From positions 1-64,000 of the forward strand of contig JANQKY010000072.1 of assembly GCA_028280885.1 (NCBI GenBank): a stretch of 64,000 nt of DNA, in the 5' to 3' direction. Position 1 is the stretch's first letter; each line of letters begins with the position of its first letter. The stretch is from Tepidamorphus sp. (GTDB taxonomy: Bacteria; Pseudomonadota; Alphaproteobacteria; Rhizobiales; Tepidamorphaceae). The translations under genes and the position numbers were made by a program. The notes beneath the pieces were generated by a model. That model worked only from the letters and a program-made list of their open reading frames with translations, was not told the origin of the DNA and did no database searches. Shown here piece after piece: positions 14,974 to 23,787 of the stretch.

Positions 14974-16476
14974 TCATGGGCGTATCGATCGGATCTGATT
15001 GCGGGAAAGGGGACTGTTGGCAAAGCGTTGCAGGAGCATCTTGAAGTGTTCGGCGCTGTCGGCGGTGCCCAGCGTGTAGCGATCGGGACGCAGCAGCGCG
15101 GCGCGGCAGCCCAGGCGGTCAAGATGGTCGCCGGCGTTCGATCCGGCGGTGGTGACGAGCGCGACGCCGTCGGGCAGTGTCAGGTGACCAGCCATCTCTT
15201 CCTCGACGACCGCAACGAAGCGATGCGGATAGGCATCGTCCATCAGCCGCCCGTCGGCAAGCCGGGGTTGGCCGAACAGGCGTCCGGCCGTCTCGCCGAT
15301 GCCGAGGCCCACGCCGAGCGGCGGGGCGATGCTCTCCATGCGGGCTGATCCATTGGCCGCAGGGAGGGCGGCCCGCAGGGCTTCTTCGGTACCGCAGGTG
15401 TTGATCAGTCCGCCGAGCCGGACCGCTGTCTGGATGTAGGCGGTCGCATTGGGCTTGCGCTCGCTTTCATAGCTGTCGAGCAGCCGGCTGGCCGCCGCCT
15501 CTGGAATGTCACCCCGGCAGACCTGGGCCAGTTTCCAATAGAGGTTGGCGACGTCGCGAATGCCGGCGCACATGCCCTGGCCCATGAAGGGCGGGGTCTG
15601 GTGGCAGGCATCGCCGGCCAGCAGCAGCCGGCCCTCACGCCAGGTCTCGGCGACGAGCGAGTGGAAGACATAGACGGTGGCGCGTTCCAGCTCGGCTTCG
15701 TCCGGCGAAATCCAGGCCGACAGCAGGTCCCAGACCCGCTCGGGCCGGGTCATGTCGTCGGCGTCCTCGTCGGGACGCACCGTGATTTCCCAGCGCCGCC
15801 GTTTACCCGGACAGCGCACATAGGTGGCCGGCCGTTCCGGCACGCAATACTGCACCGAGTGCTCGCCGAGTTCGGGCTTGTCGCCCTTCAGGATCACGTC
15901 GACGACGAGCCAGCGCTCGTGGAAGCCGTAATCCTCCATGCCGCTTGCGATGGCGCGCCTGACAAGCGAGCGCGCGCCGTCGCAGCCGACGACATAATCC
16001 GCCCGAACCTGATCGACCCGGCCATGGGCCTCGTCCTCGTAGCGCAGGTCCACCGCGTCGCCGCTATCGTCGACCTGGATGACATTGCAGCGGCTGCGCA
16101 CGGTAACGGTTGGCCGGGCGGCCATCTTCTGGCGCAGCAGGGTTTCGAGGTCGGGCTGGTGAAAGCGGTAGTTGGCGCGCCAGCCCTGCGGACCTTCGCC
16201 CTGCGGGCGTGGCCAGTCGAGCAGCAGTTTGCCGTCGGGCGCAACGAAGCGCATGCCGGGATGGGTATGGGTCAGGGGTTCGAGCTCTGCCGCGATGCCG
16301 GCCCACTGGAAGGCGCGCATCACCTCGCCATCGAAATGCACCGCGCGCGGCAGGTGATAGGCGGCGGCCTCGCGCTCCAGAACCAGCGTCTTCATGCCGC
16401 AGGCACCCAGCAGATGGGCCAGGGTGGCGCCGGTCGGACCATAGCCGACGATGGCGACGTCGAACCGTTCCATCAT
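14974..16476 (-). CDS. FAD-dependent aromatic hydroxylase (MhpA/PheA-like)
   Basis: 500 aa from the ATG at 16476, which overlaps the dioxygenase stop (ATGA). Class A flavoprotein monooxygenase: the N-terminal FAD dinucleotide site VAIVGYGPTGATLAHLLG, the DG motif YVVGCDGARSLVRR, and the second FAD motif LLLAGDACHQTPPFMGQGM are all present. It resembles 3-(3-hydroxyphenyl)propionate hydroxylase, so it should place a hydroxyl group on a phenolic ring using NAD(P)H and oxygen, making a catechol-type substrate for the preceding extradiol dioxygenase. The exact aromatic substrate is not determined. The gene ends at 14974, convergent with the regulator at 14889. Confidence 0.88.
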   Translation of the reverse strand: MMERFDVAIVGYGPTGATLAHLLGACGMKTLVLEREAAAYHLPRAVHFDGEVMRAFQWAGIAAELEPLTHTHPGMRFVAPDGKLLLDWPRPQGEGPQGWRANYRFHQPDLETLLRQKMAARPTVTVRSRCNVIQVDDSGDAVDLRYEDEAHGRVDQVRADYVVGCDGARSLVRRAIASGMEDYGFHERWLVVDVILKGDKPELGEHSVQYCVPERPATYVRCPGKRRRWEITVRPDEDADDMTRPERVWDLLSAWISPDEAELERATVYVFHSLVAETWREGRLLLAGDACHQTPPFMGQGMCAGIRDVANLYWKLAQVCRGDIPEAAASRLLDSYESERKPNATAYIQTAVRLGGLINTCGTEEALRAALPAANGSARMESIAPPLGVGLGIGETAGRLFGQPRLADGRLMDDAYPHRFVAVVEEEMAGHLTLPDGVALVTTAGSNAGDHLDRLGCRAALLRPDRYTLGTADSAEHFKMLLQRFANSPLSRNQIRSIRP

Positions 16477-17456
16477 GCGTCTGTATGGCGCGACAGTTCG
16501 CCATAAAGCCACGGGCACTCGACCAGCGGCGGTGCGCGCCGGCCGCGCGCGGCGGCGGCAAGGCGCATGTCGCGCAGGCGTTTGCGGCCGCCTTCCTCGG
16601 GGAGATAGAGGCGCTCATGGCCCCAGAAGCTCGGCCCGTCATGGGTTTCGTGCGGTTGCCAGGTGTCCGGTTCGATCACCCGTCCGCCCCAGCCGCTTTC
16701 GACGAAGAAGCCCGACGGCGTGTTGGCGTAGTAGGAGGTCATGTAATCGTTGGTATGGCGGCCGAGCGTATAGGCGATCCGTCCCTCCTGCCGGCCGGCG
16801 AGGTCATAGCCCTGGCCGACATCGTCGAGGTTCTGGAACTCGACCATGAAGTGGTGAAAGCCGAGTTGCCCCGAGCCGACCATGGCGAAGCTGTGATGCC
16901 GCCCGTTCACGTGGAAGAAATAGAGGCCGTAGGGCTTAAGCCCGTAATCGGAGACGCGGAAGCCGAGCAGGTCGCGGTAGAATGGGAGCATCACGTCGAT
17001 GTCCTTCACATGCAGCACCGCGTGGCCCATGCCGAGGGGCCCGGTCTTGAAGCCGTCGATCGGCCGGCCCGGCACGAACGGGTCGGCGGCGATCATCGGC
17101 CCGTGGACCAGTTCGATCCGGTTGCCGCAGGGATCGTGGAACCAGATCAGGTCCGAAACGAAGCGACGGTCGCACAGGACCCTGCTGCCGACCGTCACCG
17201 CGACGCCGGCCGCCTCCAGTCGCGCGGCGAAGACCTGGAGATCGTCGCGATCGCTGACTTCCCAGCCCATGAAGGCCAGCGTCTCGCCGGGTTCGTCGGA
17301 GATCAGCAGGCGCTGCATGCGGTCGTCCATGCGGAAGGCGAGCGCCTTGCCGCCGCGGTCGATCGCCTGCATCGCCAGCAGCCGCCCGGCGAAGTCGCGC
17401 CAGTCCTCCAACAGGCCCGAGCGGATCCCGAGATAGCCCAGTGCAACGATCGCCAT
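16473..17456 (-). CDS. Type I extradiol ring-cleavage dioxygenase (VOC, BphC-like)
   Basis: 327 aa with two vicinal-oxygen-chelate halves. The Fe(II) ligands of type I extradiol dioxygenases are visible: His in GHAVLHVKDID, His in LGFHHFMVEF and Glu in GFFVESGWGG. The N-terminal half (LGYLGIRSGLLEDWRDFAGRLLAMQ) matches 2,3-dihydroxybiphenyl dioxygenase-type enzymes. It cleaves a catechol next to the two hydroxyls. It is encoded directly upstream of, and coupled by a 4-nt overlap to, a ring hydroxylase, so the two genes form a hydroxylation plus meta-cleavage step. The later pathway genes (hydrolase, hydratase, aldolase) are not next to it. Confidence 0.88.
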   Translation of the reverse strand: MAIVALGYLGIRSGLLEDWRDFAGRLLAMQAIDRGGKALAFRMDDRMQRLLISDEPGETLAFMGWEVSDRDDLQVFAARLEAAGVAVTVGSRVLCDRRFVSDLIWFHDPCGNRIELVHGPMIAADPFVPGRPIDGFKTGPLGMGHAVLHVKDIDVMLPFYRDLLGFRVSDYGLKPYGLYFFHVNGRHHSFAMVGSGQLGFHHFMVEFQNLDDVGQGYDLAGRQEGRIAYTLGRHTNDYMTSYYANTPSGFFVESGWGGRVIEPDTWQPHETHDGPSFWGHERLYLPEEGGRKRLRDMRLAAAARGRRAPPLVECPWLYGELSRHTDA

Positions 17457-17583
17457 GGTGGTTTCTCCCCGTTTCCGGGCCTTGTCACTCGCGGACGGTG
17501 TCGGATCGCGCCGAAACGGCGCCCTTGCGATCCGGGTGTAGATTTACAGGATTATCGGGTACGGCCCCAGTGGCCAGCGTAAA

Positions 17584-17602
17584 CTGTCCGTCAGGTGGAC
17601 AG
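17584..17602. promoter_or_regulatory. Inverted repeat upstream of the dioxygenase-hydroxylase pair
   Basis: CTGTCC (17584-17589) and GGACAG (17597-17602) flank a 7-nt centre. It lies in the 190-bp gap between the LysR gene's stop and the dioxygenase start, 128 nt before the latter. It may be an operator for the aromatic pair or the stem of a weak LysR terminator. No T-run follows, which favours a protein site. Confidence 0.35.
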
Positions 17603-17646
17603 ACGTGTGTGCGGGATCGGGGCGGGGCGCAAACCGTGCCCCACCC

Positions 17647-18537
17647 TCAGCCGACCGCACCATCGCGGGCCTTGCGCCAGGTCTCGACGGAGGAGAAGAA
17701 GGCGTCGAGCGTTTCCATCTCGCGGTCGCGCGGCGTGAAGGCGACCTCGGTGCTGCGGGTTTCGGCATCGCTCAGGATCAGCTGGCGCACGTCGTCGTTG
17801 CGGCCCGAACCGGTCTGCCAGACGAAGCCGACACCCATGCCGTTCACCACCGCCTCGTAGACGCCGTCGCGCGTGTCGAGCGTCAGGAATGGTTTCGGCT
17901 CGATCCGGTGATCGCGGAACACCCGGTTGACCACCTTCTGGGTCGAGGAGCCGCGCGCCCGGAAGATCAGGCGTTCGCGCACCAGGTCGCGAACGCTCAC
18001 CTGCGAACGTTGCGCCATCGGATGGCCGAGCCCGACGATCGCCACCACCGTGTTGGTCAGCAGCGGCTCGCGGCGAAAGCGCTGGTCGGCGGGGATGTCG
18101 GGCAGGATGCCGATATCGACCTCATGGGCGAGCACCTTGCGGATGATCTTGTCATGCGAGCCCGTCTCGACGCGCAGGCTGACCTGCGGAAAGGCGGTGT
18201 TGAAGGCGGCGATCACCGACATGCCCGGCATGGCGTTGCCCAGCCCGATCGAGATGTCGCCGCCGGCGAGCGCGCCGTGGCGCCTGAGCAGGTTTTCCGC
18301 CGACTGGTGCTCCTGGATGACGCGCTCGGCCGCCTCGCTCAGGCGTTCGCACAAGGGGGTCGGCACCAGGCGGCCGTTCTCGCGGGCAAACAGCGACACG
18401 CGGTAATCCTGTTCGAGCCGCTTTATCTGCTGGGAAACCGCCGGCTGGGTCAGGCCGAGCTGCCGGGCAGCGGCCGAATAGGAGCCGGCTTCAGCGACGA
18501 CGCGCAAATGTTCGAGAACCCGCAATGACAGTGGCAT
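17647..18537 (-). CDS. LysR-family transcriptional regulator
   Basis: 296 aa from ATG 18537 (an upstream ATG at 18576 adds 13 unlikely residues). The N-terminal winged helix is SLRVLEHLRVVAEAGSYSAAARQLGLTQPAVSQQIKRLEQ, split here only by my reading of its two helices (SYSAAARQLG and TQPAVSQQIKRLE). The substrate-binding domain follows from about residue 90 (GDISIGLGNAMPG). It is divergent from the HAD-ABC transporter operon at 18717 and upstream of the dioxygenase pair on the same strand, so it could control either. The divergent arrangement favours the transporter operon. Confidence 0.88.
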   Translation of the reverse strand: MPLSLRVLEHLRVVAEAGSYSAAARQLGLTQPAVSQQIKRLEQDYRVSLFARENGRLVPTPLCERLSEAAERVIQEHQSAENLLRRHGALAGGDISIGLGNAMPGMSVIAAFNTAFPQVSLRVETGSHDKIIRKVLAHEVDIGILPDIPADQRFRREPLLTNTVVAIVGLGHPMAQRSQVSVRDLVRERLIFRARGSSTQKVVNRVFRDHRIEPKPFLTLDTRDGVYEAVVNGMGVGFVWQTGSGRNDDVRQLILSDAETRSTEVAFTPRDREMETLDAFFSSVETWRKARDGAVG

Positions 18538-18641
18538 CGGACAGACCCAACCCTTCCTTTGAGACAGCCAAACCATAGCTTGGATTTGTCACAGCCGCGT
18601 CACGGCCAATGGGCAGGTTCCGCCGCGAGTTGAGGTTCCAA

Positions 18642-18668
18642 TAACCCGTTGTTTCGCTGGTGAAACCA
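18642..18668. promoter_or_regulatory. Imperfect dyad in the LysR/HAD divergent gap
   Basis: GTTTC and GAAAC arms separated by GCTGGT, within the larger imperfect palindrome TTGTTTC...GAAACCAA, lie between the divergent LysR and HAD genes. Size and placement suit a LysR-type binding site, but no T-N11-A match is exact, so this is tentative. Confidence 0.3.
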
Positions 18669-18716
18669 AATCGCTGCGGCCGCGTCGCAGCGGACCGGAA
18701 AGCTGTGGCCCTGGCA

Positions 18717-19466
18717 ATGATGCTGATGCGAGATCGGATCCGAGTGACGGAGCGCCTGGAGGCGTCGCTGGTCGAGGCATCCTCGCTCGTCCTGTGCGAT
18801 CTCGACGGCTGCCTGGTGTCGCAGAACCGCCCGTTCGATGATGCGCACGGCTTCGTGGAAGCCTGCGGCGACCGGCTGTGGATCATCTCGAACAATTCGA
18901 CGCAGACGGCAGGCGAGCTGAGCTGCCATCTCGCGCGGATCGGCCTGCATGTGGATGCCGACCGCATCCTGCTCGCCGGCGAACAGTCGCTGCATTACCT
19001 GAGCAAGGCCCATCCCGCCGCCCGGCTGGCGCTGTTCGGGTCCGAGTCGCTGCGGCAGGTCGCGGTGTCGCTGGGCTTCCGGCTGACGACGCGCGCTCCG
19101 TCCGTCGTCTATCTGTGCCGTGATCTTTCCTTCTCCATCGAGCGGTTGAACGCGATGGCGCTGATGGTGGCCAACGGCGCCCGCTTGTGGGTCTCCAACA
19201 CCGATGCCTCCCATCCCGGCGCAAATGGCGAGCCGCTTGCCGAGACCGGCGCGCTGCTGGCTGCGCTCCAGGCGATGGTGCCGCAGACGGGCTTCCGCTC
19301 GGTCGGCAAGCCGCATCCCTTCCTGGTCGAAACCGCGCTCGACGCGACCGGCATTCCGGCGGCGCAGGCCGTCTTCGTCGGCGACAATCCGCAGACCGAC
19401 GGCGCCGTCGCCGAGGCGACCGGCATGGCGTTTTTGCATCTGAACAGAAACGGAGCGGGACAGTGA
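18717..19466 (+). CDS. NagD-like HAD-superfamily phosphatase
   Basis: About 249 aa from ATG 18717 (ATGs at 18720 and 18726 and a GTG at 18660 are alternatives; no start has a strong Shine-Dalgarno). HAD class IIA signatures are present: motif I LVLCDLDGCLV with the nucleophile Asp, motif II-like WIISNNSTQT, and the late motifs GKPHPFL and VFVGDNPQTDGAVA. These enzymes remove phosphate from small metabolites such as nucleotides, sugars or glycerol phosphates. The stop overlaps the permease GTG start (GTGA, 19463-19466), so it is coupled to an ABC importer, suggesting that it acts on imported material. Confidence 0.83.
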   Translation: MMLMRDRIRVTERLEASLVEASSLVLCDLDGCLVSQNRPFDDAHGFVEACGDRLWIISNNSTQTAGELSCHLARIGLHVDADRILLAGEQSLHYLSKAHPAARLALFGSESLRQVAVSLGFRLTTRAPSVVYLCRDLSFSIERLNAMALMVANGARLWVSNTDASHPGANGEPLAETGALLAALQAMVPQTGFRSVGKPHPFLVETALDATGIPAAQAVFVGDNPQTDGAVAEATGMAFLHLNRNGAGQ

Positions 19467-20389
19467 CGGTCTATGTGCTGCGCACGCTCGCCAAGATGGC
19501 GCTGACGCTGTTTGTCATCGTCTCGCTGGTCTTCTTCGCGACCCGGCTGTCCGGCTCGCCGCTCGAGACAGCCCTCGGCGAGGGGCTTACCGAGGAAGAC
19601 CGGACCATGATGATCGAGTATTTCGGCCTGAACGGCTCGATCTGGGAGCAATATGCCCGTTATCTGCGCGGCGTGGTGGAGGGCAATTTCGGCCTGTCCT
19701 TCCTGGAGCGCCGGCCGGTGGCGGATATCGTCGCCGAGCGCATCGGGCCGTCGCTGCAACTGCTGGCCAGTTCGCTGGCGCTGACGCTCATCGTGTCGCT
19801 GCCGCTCGGCGTTCTCGCCGCGCTCTACCGCAAGAGCTGGGTCGGCAGCGCCATCATGACGCTTGCCTTCGTCGGCTACGCCGTGCCGAATTTCATCATC
19901 GCGATCTTCATGATCCTGCTGTTCGCCTTCACCTGGAACCTGCTTCCGGTGGTCGGCAACGGCAGTCCGGCGCATTTCATCATGCCGACGATCGCGATGT
20001 CGGGCGTGCTGATCGCGGCGCTGACCCGCTTTACCCGCAACGCCATGCTCGACGTTCTGGGGCAGGACTTCATGCGCACCGCGCGGGCCAAGGGGCTGCC
20101 GGAATCCGTCGTGGTGCTGAAGCACGGCCTCAGGAACGCCTCCGTCACCATCCTGTCGGTGCTCGGCCTGCAGATCGCCGGGCTGGCGGCGGCCGGCAAT
20201 GTCGTCGTCGAGGCGATCTTCTCCTGGCCGGGCATTGGCGAGCTTCTCGTCGCCTCGGCGATCCAGCGCGACTATCCGGTGCTGCAATTCGGCGTGATCA
20301 CGGTTGCCGTCGCGGTCGTTACGATCAACGCGGCGACCGACATCGCCTACGCCTATGCCGATCCGCGCATCCGGCTGTCGAGGGGGTAG
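19463..20389 (+). CDS. ABC importer permease, DppB/OppB type
   Basis: 308 aa from a GTG that overlaps the HAD stop. The first transmembrane helix (LAKMALTLFVIVSLVFFATRL) is followed by a periplasmic loop, then five more helices. The transmission-loop motif of the family is visible (RTARAKGLPESVVVLKHGLRNA). The EAIFSWPGIGELL segment near the C terminus is typical of DppB. It pairs with the next permease to import peptides, nickel, opines or related small molecules. The five-gene transporter unit is interleaved with two phosphatases. Confidence 0.92.
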   Translation: MTVYVLRTLAKMALTLFVIVSLVFFATRLSGSPLETALGEGLTEEDRTMMIEYFGLNGSIWEQYARYLRGVVEGNFGLSFLERRPVADIVAERIGPSLQLLASSLALTLIVSLPLGVLAALYRKSWVGSAIMTLAFVGYAVPNFIIAIFMILLFAFTWNLLPVVGNGSPAHFIMPTIAMSGVLIAALTRFTRNAMLDVLGQDFMRTARAKGLPESVVVLKHGLRNASVTILSVLGLQIAGLAAAGNVVVEAIFSWPGIGELLVASAIQRDYPVLQFGVITVAVAVVTINAATDIAYAYADPRIRLSRG

Positions 20390-20394
20390 GGGGA

Positions 20395-21279
20395 ATGGTG
20401 GATATCACGGCGGTTCCGGCGCAGCCGGGCATGCTCCGCACCTTCTGGGCAAGCACCAACCTGATCCAGAAGATCGCCGCGATCGTCGGCGTCTCGCTGA
20501 TCGTGCTCGCGGCGTTCGCGCCGCTGATCGCGCCCTTCGATCCGCTCGACCAGAGCCTGATCTCGCGACTGCGGCCGCCGCTCGGTTTCGAGCGCTACAA
20601 GGACGGCTTCTATCTTGGCACCGACGAACTGGGCCGCGACGTGCTGTCGCGCAGCCTCTACGGCCTGCGGCTGACGCTCGGCCTGGCCCTTGCCGGCGCC
20701 TCGATCGGGCTTTTGCTCGGCGGCACGCTGGGGCTGCTGGCCGGGCTGAAGCGCGGCTTTACCGAAGACATCATCATGGCCGCGGTCGATATCCAGATCG
20801 CCATCCCCTTCACGCTGATCGCGCTCCTGATCCTGGCGATCTTCGGCTCCTCGCTGGAGGTGATGGTCGTCGTGCTCGGCATTGCCGGCTGGGAGCAATA
20901 TGCCCGCATCGTGCGCGGCGAGGTGCGCAAGATCACGCAGATGCCGTTCATCGAGGCGGCTCGCGCCTCGGGCGGATCGCCGCGCTATATCGCGATCCGG
21001 CATGTCCTGCCGAATATCGTCTCGCCGCTTGTCGTGCAGTTCACGCTGGCGCTCTCCAACATCGTCATCCTGGAATCGACGCTGTCGTTCCTGGGGCTAG
21101 GCGTCCAGCCGCCGACGGCGACGCTCGGCTCGATGGTCGGCTATGGCCGCGACTACATGCCGACGGCGCCGTGGATGGTCACCGTTCCAGCGGTGATGAT
21201 CATCCTTCTCACCTTTTCCGTGCAGATCACCGGCGACTGGCTGCGGGACCGCGCCGACGTCCGGCTGCGCGAGCGCTGA
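20395..21279 (+). CDS. ABC importer permease, DppC/OppC type
   Basis: 294 aa, starting 5 nt after the DppB-like gene. N-terminal helix (IAAIVGVSLIVLAAFAPLIAP), family segment YLGTDELGRDVLSRSLYGLR, and the coupling loop FIEAARASGGSPRYIAIRHV are characteristic of DppC permeases. It forms a heterodimer with the preceding permease. Nothing unusual in length or motifs. Confidence 0.92.
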   Translation: MVDITAVPAQPGMLRTFWASTNLIQKIAAIVGVSLIVLAAFAPLIAPFDPLDQSLISRLRPPLGFERYKDGFYLGTDELGRDVLSRSLYGLRLTLGLALAGASIGLLLGGTLGLLAGLKRGFTEDIIMAAVDIQIAIPFTLIALLILAIFGSSLEVMVVVLGIAGWEQYARIVRGEVRKITQMPFIEAARASGGSPRYIAIRHVLPNIVSPLVVQFTLALSNIVILESTLSFLGLGVQPPTATLGSMVGYGRDYMPTAPWMVTVPAVMIILLTFSVQITGDWLRDRADVRLRER

Positions 21280-21328
21280 CAACAAGAAGAGTCTCGAAAC
21301 GCTCATCATCCTGAAACTGGAGACGGAC

Positions 21329-22879
21329 ATGAAAAAGCTGCTTCTGACCACCGCCGCCGTCCTTCTGGCGACCGGCGTAAACGCACAGGAAATCACCGTA
21401 GGCGCCGCCAACGTCTCGAGCTATCTCGATCCGGGCCGGGATCACTCCAATGTCGGCTCGCAGTTCTACTACAATGCCTTTGACACGCTTGTGGGCAAGA
21501 ACCACGACACGCTGGAGCTGGAATGGCGCCCGGCGCTCGCCACCGAATGGGAACTGGTCGAGCCGACCGTCATGGAGTTCAAGCTGCGTGAGGGCGTGAA
21601 GTTCCACAACGGTGATGAGATGACCGCCGACGACGTGGTGTTCTCGCTCAACCGGATGTATCAGGCGAGTTTCGCGCCCTATGTCGTGCGCTCCAAGGAC
21701 CGGCTCGGCAACTTCGCCGAAGCCACCAAGGTCGACGACTACACGGTCCGCGTCCGGGTCGAGCGCGAGGAGCCGCTCTGGGAGACGCTCATGAACCTGC
21801 AGCAGGTCATGATCATCCCGGAAGACTACACCAAGGCCCTGTCGGGCGACCCGAACGTCGCCGAGGACGGGGACTACGAGGCCTTCTCGCTCGCCCCCGT
21901 CGGCACCGGCCCCTACCGGGTCTCGGACTTCCAGCCGGGCGAAAAGGTCGTCTACACCCGCTTCGACGATTTCTGGGGCGACAAGGCGCCGCTTGAGACG
22001 GCGACCGTCATCCGCATCCCGGAAACCGCCTCGCGCATCACGGCGCTGAAGACCGGCGAAGCCGATATCGTCACCAACATCGCCCCCGACCAGCTCGACC
22101 TGATCAACGCCGATCCGAACTTGAAGACCGAGGGCTCGGCGACGGCGCTGTTCCACGTCATGATCATGAATGTCAACCATCCGCACCTTAAGGACCCGAA
22201 GATCCGTCAGGCGATGTCGCTGTCGATCGACCGCGACCTCTTGAACGAGGCGCTGTGGCTGGGCAAGGCGGTCGTGCCGTCGACCCACACGATGAAGGAG
22301 ATGGGCGCGCTGCATCAGCCCGATCTCGTCACCTTCGAATATGATCCCGAGAAGGCCAAGGCGCTGCTCGCGGAATCCTCCTATAACGGCGAAGAAATCG
22401 TCTTCGACGCCTTCCCGGTCTACTACACCAACGGCGTGCTGGCCGCCCAGGCGATCATGGAGATGTGGGCCGAGGTCGGCATCAACGGCAAGCTCAACGT
22501 CACCGAGGAATGGACCGGCAACAGCCCGGACCTGATGGCGCGGTCCTGGTCGAACCCGATGTATTTCGCCGATCCGTTCGGTTCGTTCGGCGTGATGTGG
22601 GCGCCGGAAGGCCCGTCTGAGGGCGCCGGCCGCTTCAACACCGATGAGGACTATGCCGCGCTTTGGGAGAAGTTCCGCTTCTCCGCCGATGTCGCCGACC
22701 GCAACGCGGCCTATGCCAAGCTGATGGACCGGATCAAGCAGGACCCGCCGGTGCTGCCGCTTTATCGTCCCTTCGAGAGCTGGGCGATGAACAAGGCGGT
22801 CAACTGGGCGCCGAAGCCGGGGCACATCCCCTATGTGCTCGATTTCCGCGCCGGCTCCATCTCGCTGTCGGACAGCTAA
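21329..22879 (+). CDS. Periplasmic substrate-binding protein, family 5 (DppA/OppA type)
   Basis: 516 aa with a Sec signal peptide (MKKLLLTTAAVLLATGVNAQ). Family 5 solute-binding features include WRPALATEWELVEPT, the FKLREGVKFHNGDEMTADDV segment, and DPKIRQAMSLSIDRDLLNEA. It delivers the ligand to the adjacent permeases. The family covers peptides, nickel, opines, glutathione and sugars, so sequence alone does not name the ligand. A GC-rich hairpin follows the gene and may set its higher expression relative to the downstream genes. Confidence 0.92.
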   Translation: MKKLLLTTAAVLLATGVNAQEITVGAANVSSYLDPGRDHSNVGSQFYYNAFDTLVGKNHDTLELEWRPALATEWELVEPTVMEFKLREGVKFHNGDEMTADDVVFSLNRMYQASFAPYVVRSKDRLGNFAEATKVDDYTVRVRVEREEPLWETLMNLQQVMIIPEDYTKALSGDPNVAEDGDYEAFSLAPVGTGPYRVSDFQPGEKVVYTRFDDFWGDKAPLETATVIRIPETASRITALKTGEADIVTNIAPDQLDLINADPNLKTEGSATALFHVMIMNVNHPHLKDPKIRQAMSLSIDRDLLNEALWLGKAVVPSTHTMKEMGALHQPDLVTFEYDPEKAKALLAESSYNGEEIVFDAFPVYYTNGVLAAQAIMEMWAEVGINGKLNVTEEWTGNSPDLMARSWSNPMYFADPFGSFGVMWAPEGPSEGAGRFNTDEDYAALWEKFRFSADVADRNAAYAKLMDRIKQDPPVLPLYRPFESWAMNKAVNWAPKPGHIPYVLDFRAGSISLSDS

Positions 22880-22886
22880 GCGCTTT

Positions 22887-22918
22887 GCGGCGCGCTCCGG
22901 ACCGGGGCGCGCCGCTTT
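22887..22918 (+). terminator. Hairpin plus short T-run after the binding-protein gene
   Basis: GCGGCGCG (22887-22894) pairs with CGCGCCGC (22908-22915), followed by TTTCT. It lies between the binding-protein stop and the phosphoesterase gene, within one transcription unit. It probably works as an attenuating terminator or 3'-end stabiliser rather than a full stop. Confidence 0.6.
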
Positions 22919-22948
22919 CTCATTCGCCAAGGGAGAGGACCTAAAAGC

Positions 22949-23779
22949 ATGCCCGTTCGCGTCGCGATCGTCGCCGACATCCACCATGGTGCGCCTTCGC
23001 ACACAAAACGCGGCGATGCCGCGCTGCCGCTGATGGAGCGCTTCGCGGCGTTCGTTGCGCAGGAGAAGCCCGACTTGGTTCTCGATCTGGGCGACCGGAT
23101 CTCGGATATCGACCGCGAGACCGATCTCGGGCTTGAGCGCGAGGTGGCCGAGGCGTTCGCCCGGATCGACGCGCCCGTCCATCATATCTGCGGCAATCAC
23201 GATCGCGACTACCTCGCCGTGGAAGAAAACGAAGAGATCTTCGGCACGCCCCTGGTAAACGAACTGCTGGATCTGGGCGACTGGCAGCTTGCGCTGTGGC
23301 GGGCCGATGCGAAGATCACCCGCGACGACGATTACCGCGGCTTCAAGCTGCCGGAGGAAGACCTGCTCTGGCTGAGCCGGCTGATACAGGCAGCGGAGAA
23401 ACCGACGCTGGTTGCAAGCCATGTCCCGGTCTCCGGCCACAGCCAGATCGGCAATTACTATTTCCAGCGCAATCCGGAGATCGCCCTTTATCCCGAATCC
23501 GAGCGTGCCCGGTCCGCCCTGGCGCAGGCGCGGGTGCCGGTCGTCTGCCTGTCAGGCCACGTCCACTGGAACACGCTGACGCAGGTCGACGGCATCACCC
23601 ATCTGACCCAGCAGTCGCTGACCGAGAGCTTCACGACGCAGGGCGCGCCGGCCGAAGCCTGGGGGCTGATGACGCTGTCCGACAGCGTCGACTGGCAGGT
23701 CTTCGGCAAGGATCCGTTCCAGGCGCGCGTCACGCCGCAGGCCGGGCGCTGGACGCCGCCGCTGCAGCCCTTTGTGTGA
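22949..23779 (+). CDS. Calcineurin-like metallophosphoesterase
   Basis: 276 aa with the complete dinuclear-metal set: VADIHHG (DxH), LDLGDR (GD), CGNHDRD (GNHD), VASHVPV and LSGHVHWN (GHxH). No signal peptide is seen, so it should act in the cytoplasm on a phosphomonoester or phosphodiester. It lies between the binding-protein and ATPase genes of the importer. Together with the HAD phosphatase at the start of the operon this points to an imported phosphorylated or phosphodiester compound, though that is inference from position. Confidence 0.88.
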   Translation: MPVRVAIVADIHHGAPSHTKRGDAALPLMERFAAFVAQEKPDLVLDLGDRISDIDRETDLGLEREVAEAFARIDAPVHHICGNHDRDYLAVEENEEIFGTPLVNELLDLGDWQLALWRADAKITRDDDYRGFKLPEEDLLWLSRLIQAAEKPTLVASHVPVSGHSQIGNYYFQRNPEIALYPESERARSALAQARVPVVCLSGHVHWNTLTQVDGITHLTQQSLTESFTTQGAPAEAWGLMTLSDSVDWQVFGKDPFQARVTPQAGRWTPPLQPFV

Positions 23780-23787
23780 GGAACCCC

